Shown in pieces: positions 33,748-44,195 of a stretch of 64,000 nt of DNA. Below the pieces are notes generated by a model, which did not search any database, was not told the DNA's origin, and saw only the letters and a list, made by a program, of their open reading frames with translations. The translations under genes and the position numbers were made by a program. How positions within the stretch are numbered: the stretch's first letter is position 1; each line of letters opens with the position of its first letter. The stretch covers positions 1,736,001-1,800,000 of the forward strand of contig JAZAYU010000123.1 of assembly GCA_038501625.1 (NCBI GenBank), written 5' to 3'. The DNA comes from Corbicula japonica (Eukaryota > Mollusca > Bivalvia > Venerida > Cyrenidae).

Positions 33748-34580
33748 GTAATTTTTACAAATTGTGCATTTATAATTAAACAAATTGCTAATTATGACCC
33801 ACTTAAGATAATGCAAGAACAGCGTTTGCTTTGCACCTGTGTGTTTATGTGTTTAGATTGTCAGTCAACTATACAATGGAAAAAAAATCTGGGATGATCT
33901 CTTAGTACAGTTCTGAAATTAAAAAGTGTTGAGCCCTCGAAGTCTATTACATTGGTTTGGTTTCTAGGTTGTAAGTTTATCACAGTTGAAGTCAAGTCAC
34001 GTTTGGCATTATAATTGATGGGCAGAAAATACTGGCCATAAAAAAAAGATAAATACTGGCACATAAAATATGCACAAAATCTGCAAACGTAACATTTATG
34101 ATGAAAACAATAAACAAGGCTCTTAATCTGCAGGTTGTTCTCCAACAAAAAATAGTGTTTATTTCCCCCTAAACAGTTAACAATTCCCCTAAAAAAATTA
34201 TAATGATGAAAATAATCACTTAATTTAATTTGTACATGTTTTATTTAATTTGTAAGACTTTATAAAATTCTACACATATAAATCACTAATTGGTAAATAT
34301 TAATTTGTGTATGCTGTTACACATACTCATTGAATTGTGTGACTAAAGAGTCAACATCCGTATAAATAACACTACACGAGGAATAATTGTTTTCTTGGAT
34401 TTTTCAAGAAATGAACTGAAATATGCATAGGAATACCAACATTCAGAAAACACAGCCTCCCCACACAAAAGACATCACAAACAATTAACATAAGTTAGAA
34501 CCATAGGCATTACTGCTTGGATCAGTCAATGGCAAAGCATTTACCCACTGAAGGGTTCAAACCAGGTTCAGATGCTGTGA

Positions 34581-34822
34581 TTAACCCCTTCCTGGATATA
34601 TACACTCTATTGCCAGGGCCAACAGTTAAGATCCAAATCAGCCAACACATCAACACCATCTGATTAGGATCTAAACTGTTCGCTTTTTTATTCATTAGGT
34701 TATTCCTGACCAAAATGTGACCAGTGCAGATCCCAATCAGACGGCACAGATGTGCAGGCTGATCTAGATGTACAGTGGTCGCACATGCAGAAAAAATGCG
34801 TATATATCAAAGAAAAAGTTAA
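34581..34822. repeat. GATC-rich palindromic repeat in intron 2
   Basis: It runs from TTAACCCCTTCCTGG to CAAAGAAAAAGTTAA with inner words CATCTGATTAGGATCTAAAC, GTGCAGATCCCAATCAG and GCAGGCTGATCTAGATG. It lies between exon 2 and the last exon of the OB-fold gene. Confidence 0.65.
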
Positions 34823-34984
34823 TAGACAAACTATTTATGTTTCATGAAATTTTCTTGTAAGCTTGTCAGTTTATTGTTGCTATTTATCACTTGATATGGG
34901 TGTTAATTAGAACAATAATTGCCTTCAGTAGATTAACTAATCCACATCAAAATGTCATTCATTATTAAATCTCTTTTACCACAG

Positions 34985-35556
34985 GCAATTACAGTGAAAA
35001 ATGCATGTCCACCAGCAAAACTGTACAAATCAGACCAAGGAATTCAAAAGCGCCTGGTTTTGAAATTCTAAAAGACATGTTTTCTTTTCAGGGTGAGTTA
35101 CAGCTGTTCACAACCGCATAGTCAGTGTTCAGATCCACAGACGAGTTTGTTGTGACGGAAGATGAAGACAAAAGCGTCAAGGTAACACAATCGGTTGGAA
35201 GTGTCGTGTGCTGCAGTTTGAAGACCACATCAAAATGTCTTAACTGCAATAAGGCATTAGACTCAGACACCACCAGCAGCATTGTACGATGCCACCATTG
35301 CTGTGCTAAACAAAAAGTCACACAAACAAATCTAACAAGAACACTATCCCTTCAACTAGAGTCACAAAGCACAATTCAAAAGTTTGTGGTGTTCAATGAT
35401 GTCCTCAACTCCTTCTTAGTGAAAAACAACTTGACCAGTATGAACAATGATGAAATAGAACAACACATTCTTTGCATTGATGAAGTGATTATCAGTCACA
35501 ATAGTGGTTCTGATGTTGTTCTTCAATTGGATGTTAAAAAGGAACAAGATATGTAG
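34985..35556 (+). pseudogene. RPA-like OB-fold protein, last exon with zinc ribbon, apparently broken
   Basis: The acceptor CCACAG ends at 34984. The frame that fits the family begins at 34987 (words CMSTSKTVQI) and would need one more base from exon 2, which ends in phase 0. The phase-0 frame stops at about 35070. The fitting frame runs on to 35556 but has a TAG at 35119-35121. After it come a CLNC ... CHHC zinc ribbon (about 35240-35300) and an OB-like tail, as in the DNA-binding domain C of RPA70. So the gene is either a pseudogene, contains base errors, or uses exons I did not find; a 29-base GTGAGT...TAG interval at 35093-35121 would remove the stop but is too short for a normal intron. 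Confidence 0.55.
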
Positions 35557-35706
35557 TCAGCAAGTCATTTTGTAATAAGGTCACAGAACCCATTTATGGC
35601 AAATGCTTGTACAGACAAAAAAGTGCATCAAGGCCATGAACTAATTAGTGTTCTTTGACAATTGGAAACTTCAACAGTACATTTAGTTATAGTTATATTA
35701 AAATTC

Positions 35707-36110
35707 TTTAGCCTTTGACCGGATTGTTTAAATAAAATTGCTCTCGTATTGATCAATGAAAATACCAACCACGTAGTTACTGTAGTTCTCTGCACTTTTT
35801 AATTAGGACATTTCCTGTCATAGAAAATTTTGGGACTAACCTGACAGGAATGCTGTAACATTTATAAAATTTTTAGATAGTAACCTCAAAGGATTTTCAC
35901 CAATAGTAAGCACAAAGGATTTTCACAAAATTACAAATAAATGTGTTGCATATTTAATGGTGTGTAAACTTCCAAGGCTTTAACTGCACAATTTTGTTAA
36001 TGATTTCAACCAATCTAAGTATAGACACATAACAAAAAAACATGACTGCATTCAAATTGCTACAAGTCAAAAGTAGTCTATATGAAGAAATCACTTAACC
36101 TGTCAAACCT
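35707..36110 (+). repeat. Left copy of a duplicated segment downstream of the OB-fold gene
   Basis: Words GCCTTTGACCGGATTGTTTA, GTAGTTCTCTGCACTTTTTA and AATCACTTAACCTGTCAAAC recur in the same order at 37094-37480. The two copies are about 1.39 kb apart and diverged by scattered changes. Confidence 0.8.
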
Positions 36111-36369
36111 TATCTCCATGTATGACAAAATTGTCGTTCATTTACTCCATGCATATGCGGTTAACCACATGGGTAACCGGTGTACATTGAGATCAGCCAG
36201 CACATCTGTGCAGTCTGATCAGGATCTACAGTTGTTTTTGACCATGGCAAACAAAGTCTGTGCATCAGTGTCCTTTATACACACTTTTAGTTCAGGCCGT
36301 ATTTAATTGTTTATAATGCCCAATTTCTGTCTCTTGTTGACTATGTTTTACCCATTAAACCATTAAAAC

Positions 36370-37080
36370 ACATTTGTTAAAACTGCTCATTTTACCTCTA
36401 GCAGTAAAAGTGTAAACTGTGGTAAATGTGCCATTTTGATTATTTAGCATTATTTACTTGAATGTTGTGCCAAATGCATGTACATTGAATTTTTTTGTTT
36501 TATACTCGTGCAAACTGTAATAAACATTTCTTAAAACTGCTCATTTTACCTCAGGGAGTAAAAGTGTAAACTGTGGTAAATGTGCCATTTTGATTATTTA
36601 GCATTATTTACTTGAATGTTGTGCCAAATGCATGTACATTGAAATTTTTTGTTTTATACTCGTGCAAACTGTAATAAACATTTCTTAAAACTGCTCATTT
36701 TACCTCAGGAAGTAAAAGTGTAAACTGTGGTAAATGTGCCATTTTGATTATTTAGCATTATTTACTTGTATGTTGTGCCAAATGCATGTACATTGAAATT
36801 TTTTGTTTTATACTCGTGCAAACTGTAATAAACATTTCTTAAAACTGCTCATTTTACCACCGGGAGTATTGTAATAACTGACCAGACAACAACTACTCCT
36901 TTTATGAGAAGTTTATTCTTGCTAAAATGTAAACTGTGGTAAATGTGCCATTTTGATTGTTTAGCATTATTTACTTGTATGTTGTGCCAAATGCATGTAC
37001 ATTGAAATTTTTTGTTTTATACTCGTGCAAACATTAATAAACATTTCTTTAAACAGCTCATTATACCACTGGGAGCATTG
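36370..37080 (+). repeat. Tandem array, 154-bp units
   Basis: TAAACTGTGGTAAATGTGCC occurs at 36413, 36567 and 36720 (154 bp apart) and again at about 36929 after an insertion of about 50 bp. Each unit holds CCAAATGCATGTACATTGAA and AATAAACATTTCTTAAAAC. Partial units recur at 37520-37680 and 37970-38180. Confidence 0.85.
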
Positions 37081-37093
37081 AAATAACTGACGA

Positions 37094-37500
37094 GGCCTTT
37101 GACCGGATTGTTTAAGGCAAAATGCTCTTGTATTGATCTGACAATGAAAATACCAACCATGTGGTTACTGTAGTTCTCTGCACTTTTTAATTAGGATGTT
37201 TCCTGTCATCTCTCAGAGTTGTGGGACTTACCTGACACAACTAGTGTAACACTAAAAACAGTTTTATAATTTCTTTTACATAGTAAGCGCAAAGGATTGT
37301 TGCAAAATTACAAATAAATGTGTTGCATATTTAATTGTGGTGTTAATTTCCAAGGCTTTAACTGCACAATTTTGTAAATGATTTCAACCAATCAAAGTAT
37401 AGACACATTAAAAACATGACTGCATTCAAATCGCTACAAGTCAAAAGTAGTCTATATGAAGAAATCACTTAACCTGTCAAACCTTATCTCCAACATCTGT
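37094..37500 (+). repeat. Right copy of the duplicated segment
   Basis: It is collinear with 35707-36110. The GATC-type repeat that follows the left copy (about 36130-36300) is largely deleted here, leaving ACATCTGTGCAGTCTTATCA and a direct join to array sequence. Confidence 0.8.
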
Positions 37501-37676
37501 GCAGTCTTATCAGGATCTACAGTAGCATTATTTACTTGTATGTTGTGCCAAATGCATGTACATTGACCAGACAACAACTACTCCCTTTATAAGAACTTTA
37601 TGCTTGCTAAATTGTAAACTGTGGTAAATGTGCCATTTTGATTTTTAACATTATTGTTTGTTGCATGTTCATTGAC

Positions 37677-37957
37677 ATTTTTATGCCCCCACAAAGTGGG
37701 AGGCATATAGAGTTGCACTCATCCATTAATCTGTCCGTACATCCCCAAGTCTTTTGACATCAACTGCTAAACTATTAGGTGAATTTCTTTCAAACTTACA
37801 CAGATTATCAAGCAGGATGTGTAGATTTTTGCAAAGACAGGATTTTTTCCTGTGATCATTTTCACCAGAGTTATGGCCCTTTGTTGAGATATGGCCCTTT
37901 GTTATGAAAAATTATGTTGCAGCATTGGGGCCATCAGTGTCCCAATGACACATTCTT
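37677..37957 (+). mobile_element. Short hairpin-bounded nonautonomous element (TATGCCCCCAC type)
   Basis: The 5' end after a T-run is TATGCCCCCACAAAGTGGG, a hairpin that closes with AGGCATATA. The 3' end holds a stem GTGTC-CCAAT-GACAC followed by ATTCTTTTT. The plan (5' hairpin, 3' hairpin plus short T-rich tail, T-run target, about 280 bp, no coding) is that of the other small elements here and fits nonautonomous Helentrons. Confidence 0.6.
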
Positions 37958-38719
37958 TTTGCTTTATTCTGTGAAAACTTTAATAAACATTTGTTAAAAC
38001 TGCTCATTTTACCTCTGGGACTATTGAAATATCTTACAAGAAAACATCTTGTCCCTTTATGGGAAATTTTTGCTTCCTGAAATGTAAATTGCGGTAAATG
38101 AGCCATTTTCATTTTTAGCATCATTTAGTTGTATGCTGTTCCGAATGCATCTACATTGAAATTTTTTGTTTTATACTGCTCAAACCTTTCTAGACATTTG
38201 CAGGCCTCTTAGTCAAACCTTTTAAAACCTTTAGTTTAAGCTCAAACCTTCAAAACCTGTTAGTCTTCTGAAAAAAACCTTTTTTAAACAGCCAAATAGT
38301 CTGTAATTTTCAATAAATTCCTATATTTTTGTTCAGACTGCTTGGCGTGCCAGTCAATTTCAAGCTATTTATGGTTACACTACTGTATTTCTTCCTACTC
38401 TATGTGTTTTTATAAGGATACTGCTTGTGTGTAATTCAAACAGTACGAGATCACCATATTTTAAAACATGCTTATTTCTGATACCCATCACATCTGTATA
38501 TAAATATTATTATTAGAAAATATATATTATGCATTTTCAATGAAAACTCCAACAAATAGCCTTTATGCACTCTTTATTTTTAAATGTTTTGAGCTAAAAA
38601 AACCTGTAATGTAAACTATGCTAAATCAGCCATTTTCATTTTTTTTTTTACTTACATTTACACTTACAATTATTTTGTTCATTTTTTATCTATTTATTAA
38701 GCCTCTGGACTATTCTTTT

Positions 38720-38752
38720 TTATGCTCCCCCCGAAATTCGGGGGAGCATATA
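38720..38752 (+). repeat. 5' terminal hairpin of Helentron 2
   Basis: TATGCTCCCCCCGAAATTCG with GGGGGAGCATA forms a stem of about 13 bp. The same TTATGCTCCCC word is complementary to the 3' subterminal GGGGAGCATAA at 50998-51008. A microsatellite of CGTC/CGTT words follows at 38763-38830. Confidence 0.8.
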
Positions 38753-38869
38753 GTTGCCGCTTTGTCCGTCCATCCGTCCCGTTCGTCCGTCCGTTCGTTC
38801 GTTCGTTCGTCCGTTCGTCCGTCCGTCATAATATTGTCCGGACAATTACACAAAAACTATAAGAGGTAT

Positions 38870-40090
38870 CAAGACTAAACTTCATAGGTAGTTAGATCTC
38901 ATTGAGGAGCAGTGCAGTGCACATGAACCATAACTCTTGCTTTATTCATTTTTGAGTTATTGCCCTTTGAAATTTCTCATACTTACTTTTTGTCCGGGGC
39001 ATATCTCACAAAGTATAAGAGTTATGAAGTTGAAACTTCATAACTAGATAGATCTCAGGGAGGACCAGTGCAGTGCACAAGAACCATAACTCTTGCTTTA
39101 TTCATTTTTGAGTTATTGCCCTTTGAAATTTCTCATACTTACTTTTTGTCCAGGGCTTATTTCACAAAGTATAAGAGTTATGAAGTTGAAACTTCATAAG
39201 TAGATTGATCTCAATGAGGAGCAGTGCATTGCAAAAGAACCATAACTCTTGCTTTATTGATTTTTGATTTATTGCCCTTTGAAATTTCTCTTACTTATTT
39301 TTTGTCCAGGGCATATCACACAAAGTATTAGGGTTATGAACTTCAAACTTCATAAGTATAATGATCTCAATGAGGACCGGTGCAGCGCACAAGAGCCATA
39401 ACTCTTGCTTTATTCATTTTTGAGTTAATGCCCTTTGAAATTTCTCATACTTATTTTTTGTCCGGGGCATATCTCACGAAGTATTAGGGTTATGAACTTC
39501 AAACTTCATAAGTATAATGATCTCAATGAGGACCGGTGCATCGCACAAGAGCCATAACTCTTGCTTTATTCATTTTTGAGTTAGTGCCCTTTGAAATTTC
39601 TGATACTTATTTTTTGTCTGGGGAATATCTCACAAAGTATAAGAGTTATGAACTTGAAACTTCATGAGTAGAATGATCTCAATGAGGAGCAGTGCAGTGC
39701 ATCATAACTCTTGCTTTATTCATTTTTGAGTTAATGCCCTTTGAAATTTTTCATACTTATTTTTTGTCCGGGGCATATCTCACGAAGTATTAGGGTTATG
39801 AACTTCAAACTTCATAAGTATAATGATCTCAATGAGGACCGGTGCATCGCACAAGAGCCATAACTCTTGCTTTATTCATTTTTGAGTTAGTGCCCTTTGA
39901 AATTTCTGATACTTATTTTTTGTCTGGGGAATATCTCACAAAGTATAAGAGCTATGAACTTGAAACTTCATGAGTAGAATGATCTCAATGAGGAGCAGTG
40001 CAGTGCATGAGAACCATAACTCTTGCTTTATTCATTTTTTATTTATTGCCCTTGGAAATTTCTCTTACTTTTTGTATAACTTTTCTTTTT
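38870..40090 (+). repeat. Tandem array, 8 units of about 155 bp
   Basis: CCATAACTCTTGCTTTATTC recurs at about 38926, 39081, 39239, 39395, 39549, 39704, 39858 and 40013. Units also hold TTGCCCTTTGAAATTTCT and TTTTTGTCCGGGGCATATCT. It corresponds in position to the 145-bp array of the first Helentron but is unrelated in sequence. Confidence 0.88.
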
Positions 40091-41441
40091 TATTTAATTT
40101 TTGAGTTATACAAATCATAAAAGCTGTACTGTAAAGTGTGCAAGAAGCAGAAATGTAGTTCAACTGTAAAAGTGAGGCTGGAGCATTGCTCTCTTCTGCA
40201 TGTTAATTTGGTAAGTAAAACAATGTTTATTCTTTAGTGTTGTGTTCTTTTGTTTGTAGTATCTTTGTTTTAACCTGCTGACCTGTCTAAAAGATGAACC
40301 CACTTTTTTCTTCCTTCACTCAATTATGTACACTGAATGTTTTTGTATTCCTTCAATCATCTATTTATTATGTACACTGAATGTTTTTGTATTCCTTCAT
40401 TCATCTATTTACACTGAATTTATATGTGCCTCTTGCTAATTTGCCTTGATTTTTACAAATTTTTACAAAAAAAGGTCATTATATTAGCATAATCTTCATT
40501 GATATCTGTACGTCCATTTCTTGTAAATGCAACACCAATGTTTTTCTTAGAAATTTTTCAAAACTTGGTCAGTGTCAAAACCATAATGGGTAGATGTACC
40601 TGAAGTGGCAATTTCTGGTTCATCGATTTTTGCAAGAGTTATCCCCTTGAAACTTAGTCCCTACTCATGGCATATATTGTCTCATCAGCACTCTTTTTTT
40701 TAAGTTAGTCAGTACTTATTTGTACATTCGATAGTAACATGATTACATGCAAGGCAAATTGGCATATTATGTGATACCTCCTCATGGTGGGCACGGGCAA
40801 CAGTGTCATTGATGCTGCATGCTTCCCACCATTCCATCTTTCTTACACATGTAGATTAAAAAATAATTTAACAATTGAGTTACAATCCAATGAAATTCAC
40901 TGTGGCATAGACAAATACAAGAAACTGTACCCTTCAGTAGCATGCTGATATTTGTATCGGTTGTGGTGCTTTCTTAGTAGTATTTGTAGTTAAGTGTATT
41001 CGCTTGCTTATTGCTTATTGCTCACATAACATTCATAACCATAGTTCTTATTATTAACAAATGCAGCTGCATCATCAAGGACACTGGCTAAAGTCACATA
41101 TCATATTATGGCAAGATCTGTACTTAATTTATTCTTTTCAATAACTACTTTAAAATCAGTCATACAAGAGGAATCTGTGAACCACCTATATTATGCATGT
41201 TATAATGGACCATTCCACAACTGTTCCAGACTTTTATAACTGTAGTCCCTACTTGTTGTATTACTATAGATATATTAATAAGTCGGATCTTGTCATAATA
41301 GTAATTCACATGCATGCTCTTACCTCCTTCATCCCATTATTTGTGGACTTTTCAGATCAGAATGGATGCCATTAAAAAAGTGTTCTGAACGTCAGGAAAA
41401 TTGGCTTGCAGTTGACTGGCATGATTACAGTAACCAGTAAT

Positions 41442-41813
41442 ATGGATTCTCAAACTCTGGATTTGCTGAAGCAAATAAATGTGGATCTTCAGCAGGAAAC
41501 TAACAACATCATGATCCTGGCTGAAAAGGAACTGAAGACATCTAGACAGGATCTGTCATCTGCCAAGAAGAGGATGTTTATTCTTCAAGAAGAACTTTCA
41601 GCATCTCAGGCCAGTGTTAAGAGACTGAAACATGACCTGGAAGAGTCAGATGCCTGGATGAGTGAGCCTAGCTTCACTAGTACACCAGTGAAGTCTCCAG
41701 ATCAGGATTCAACCCCAGCAATTAACGTTACACCATTGAAGGCTACCGATGAGGAAACAACCCCAGCAATAGAGAGTACACCAGTGAAGGCTGCTGATAA
41801 AAAAACGAACTGA
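41442..41813 (+). CDS. Small coiled-coil protein with TP-K repeats, inside Helentron 2
   Basis: The frame opens at 41406, but the ATG at 41442 is the likely start, 12 bases after an acceptor-like GATTACAG. The 123-residue product has a heptad-rich region (about residues 5-70, e.g. LLKQINVDLQQETNN, AEKELKTSRQDLSSAKKRM) and then three imperfect repeats around TPVK, TPLK and TPVK with acidic spacers, which look like proline-directed kinase sites. I know no family. Position between the array and the polyprotein suggests a second Helentron product or a captured host exon. A host gene is possible. Confidence 0.4.
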   Translation: MDSQTLDLLKQINVDLQQETNNIMILAEKELKTSRQDLSSAKKRMFILQEELSASQASVKRLKHDLEESDAWMSEPSFTSTPVKSPDQDSTPAINVTPLKATDEETTPAIESTPVKAADKKTN

Positions 41814-42028
41814 TCCCTTATAAAGATATATCATTTAGAGTGATCACCAAGAATCATTGTCTTTTTTACTTTCAGCGACATTCATAAAGACTAAAATGAC
41901 TGTTTCAATCAGTTTCAGTTAGAAAATAATTTTTTATAACTTGGTGTTTAAGTAACCACATTATGTATATATACTTCTGTGTTGTTATTTTGTTTCATTT
42001 GGTAATGGTTCACATGCATAATCAATGC

Positions 42029-42276
42029 TTTTTAGCTCACCTGAGCTGTGCTCAGGGTGAGCTATTTGGGTCGCTTTTTGTCCGTCGTCCATCGTCCGTG
42101 CGTCCGACGTCAACTTTTGCTTGTGAACACTCTAGAGGCCACATTTTTGATCCAATCTTAATCAAACTTTGCAGAAATGTTTGTATTGTTATAAACTAGG
42201 TCACCAGGTCAAATAATAGAAACACCATGGTCAGGCTCTCAGGTGAGCGATCTAGGGCCATCTTGGCCCTCTTGTT
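42029..42276 (+). mobile_element. Complete nested nonautonomous element of the AGCTCACC family
   Basis: It begins TTTTTAGCTCACCTGAGC and has the partner CTCAGGTGAGCGA near the end, so the subterminal repeats are inverted. The 3' end is the hairpin AGGGCCATCTTGGCCCT and the tail CTCTTGTT. Inside are CGTCC microsatellite words and one diverged 145-bp-type unit (ACTAGGTCACCAGGTCAAA). At 248 bp with no coding it must depend on proteins in trans, possibly those of a Helentron 1 relative. Confidence 0.8.
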
Positions 42277-42547
42277 GTAGTATATTTTTGTTCGAATTTT
42301 GATATCTTGTGATGTACATTTGTCATCTTAATAATATCAGAATATATCCATAGACTTTTTTGTAATTGCCTTCTTACTTTAAATCTAGATAATTGTCTTG
42401 ACAGGACTTGGTATCTTACAAAACTTTGCAGATAATTACACAAAAATATAGCAAACATAATGGTAAACTTTGTTTAGTTATACCCCCCAGTATTGTAGTT
42501 TTTGTTGTATATTTGATAGTAAATAAAATTGTTTCAGACTGTAAGTA

Positions 42548-42664
42548 ATGGGACGTGTTCAGAGGGAGAGAGACAAACAGAGGAAGCGGTATGCCAGGGC
42601 CAATATATCATCTACCCATGCAGTTCCATCATTATCAGTTGTTGATCCACCACTTTTACCTTGT
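42548..42664 (+). CDS. Helentron 2 polyprotein, exon 1 (basic leader)
   Basis: ATG at 42548 opens 39 codons starting MGRVQRERDKQRKRYARAN and ending at donor TGT|GTAAGT (42665), phase 0. The acceptor of the preceding intron is TTGTTTCAG at about 42530-42538. A short basic leader is also present in the first Helentron, which supports the start. It may act in nuclear import or DNA binding. Confidence 0.65.
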
Positions 42665-43112
42665 GTAAGTGTGTATTTAAACAGATTCATGGCACAACAA
42701 AACATCTACTGTTACAAACTGCTACAATAACTGAAAATTATAATATTCCTTATTTAAAGCTAGATAGGAAGTTCATTGAGAATTCATTAAACTTAAAATC
42801 GCCTAAAACAATGAATAAATTTATCTCAAAGGTACATACATGTATGCTTCATAGTCAGTTAATGTACATCATAAGTATTTTAACGTTGAACAATGGCGGA
42901 TATTTATATCCCTGCAAACAAATGTTTGAGAGTTTAGGGAAACCACCTTGATGGCTGGTGGGTTTACGGTCTCTCCACCCACCAAAAATAAATTTATGTG
43001 ATATCATAAGCTTTCAAGTGACACACATTGTTTGCTCTATATCTTCATAAAGACTGAACATACTTTCATATTCTATGACCTGCATTACTAACAGAATTTT
43101 CTTGTCTTTTAG

Positions 43113-44195
43113 GATGTGTCGTATGACCCTGTACATCTTGCAGATCTTGTTGGGGATTCCAATACATTTCTACAAGATGAGATCATTGTGGTAGCAGTCA
43201 ACATGATGCAGGCATACAGCAGTCGGCAGGATTCCCCTTATGTCTGTTTCTATTTACCTGCAGTAATTGAGTACTTCTGGCAGTCATCAACCAAACCTGA
43301 TCAGCCTATTCCTGATGATAGATCGTCTATCAATATTCACCATCTCCCTGGACATTGGGTCACCTCATACTACAGTTGTGAAACTGGTGCTATTCATATT
43401 TATGACTCGCTGAGGTCAGAAACTCACAAAGAACAAGTTATACAACAATTAATGTTACTCTATAGTGAAAACCAATTAAGAAATATTTGCTATGAAAGTG
43501 TGACGCAGCAGTCAAATGAACCTATATGTGGTATAATGTCCATTGCATTTGCCTTCAGCTGCTTACAGTCTCAAAATCCAGCACACATCAGATATGATAT
43601 ATCAAAAATGCGCCAGCATCTAAAAATGTGTATCAAACAAGGGAAACTTTTCACCTTCCCAGTAACAGACTTAGCACCGCATAACAGGACAAATATCTTG
43701 GAGAAAGAATCATTACTAGACAGATATTTCAAAGACCAGTTACAAAGGAAGACTGATGATTCTGCTATGAAAAAGAATAGTAAATATATGTTACAAGAAA
43801 ATAATAAAATTGCACAGAGAAAACACAGACAACAAAAAGCAATGGAAATGAACGAAGATCAAATTTTGGAGGTTAAATCGAAAGAAAGGCATAGAAAATA
43901 TATTGCAAGGCAGCGCATGAGTAATGAACATAAAGCACAAATGAAACACAAAGACAGAATGAGAAAATCAACAGTTAGATCAGGCATGAGTGTTGAACAA
44001 AAACTGGATCAAAATCTGAAAGACAAAAAGAGAATGTCAACAGTTAGAGCAGGCATGAATGTTGAACAAAAACTGGATCAAAATCTGAAAGACAAAAAGA
44101 GAATGTCAACAGTTAGAGCAGTCATGAGTGTTGAACAAATACTGGATCAAAATCTGAAAGACAAAAGAGAATGTCAACAGTTAGAGCAGGCATGA
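43113..44195 (+). CDS. Helentron 2 polyprotein, exon 2: Ulp1/C48-like cysteine protease and repeats
   Basis: Acceptor TTTTAG ends at 43112 and the frame joins exon 1 in phase 0. The protease has the C48 triad order: His in LPGHWVTSYY (codon 43353), Asp in IYDSLR (43404), Gln in VTQQSNEP and Cys in PICGIMSIAF (43527). C48 enzymes cleave SUMO- or ubiquitin-like proteins. After about 43700 the protein becomes lysine-rich; from about 43920, 23-residue repeats (69 bp) of the type VEQKLDQNLKDKK appear, nearly identical in DNA. One A is missing at about 44171 in a repeat, which shifts the frame and ends it at 44195. Role by analogy: polyprotein cleavage or control of host modification. Confidence 0.85.
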   Translation, partial: DVSYDPVHLADLVGDSNTFLQDEIIVVAVNMMQAYSSRQDSPYVCFYLPAVIEYFWQSSTKPDQPIPDDRSSINIHHLPGHWVTSYYSCETGAIHIYDSLRSETHKEQVIQQLMLLYSENQLRNICYESVTQQSNEPICGIMSIAFAFSCLQSQNPAHIRYDISKMRQHLKMCIKQGKLFTFPVTDLAPHNRTNILEKESLLDRYFKDQLQRKTDDSAMKKNSKYMLQENNKIAQRKHRQQKAMEMNEDQILEVKSKERHRKYIARQRMSNEHKAQMKHKDRMRKSTVRSGMSVEQKLDQNLKDKKRMSTVRAGMNVEQKLDQNLKDKKRMSTVRAVMSVEQILDQNLKDKRECQQLEQA

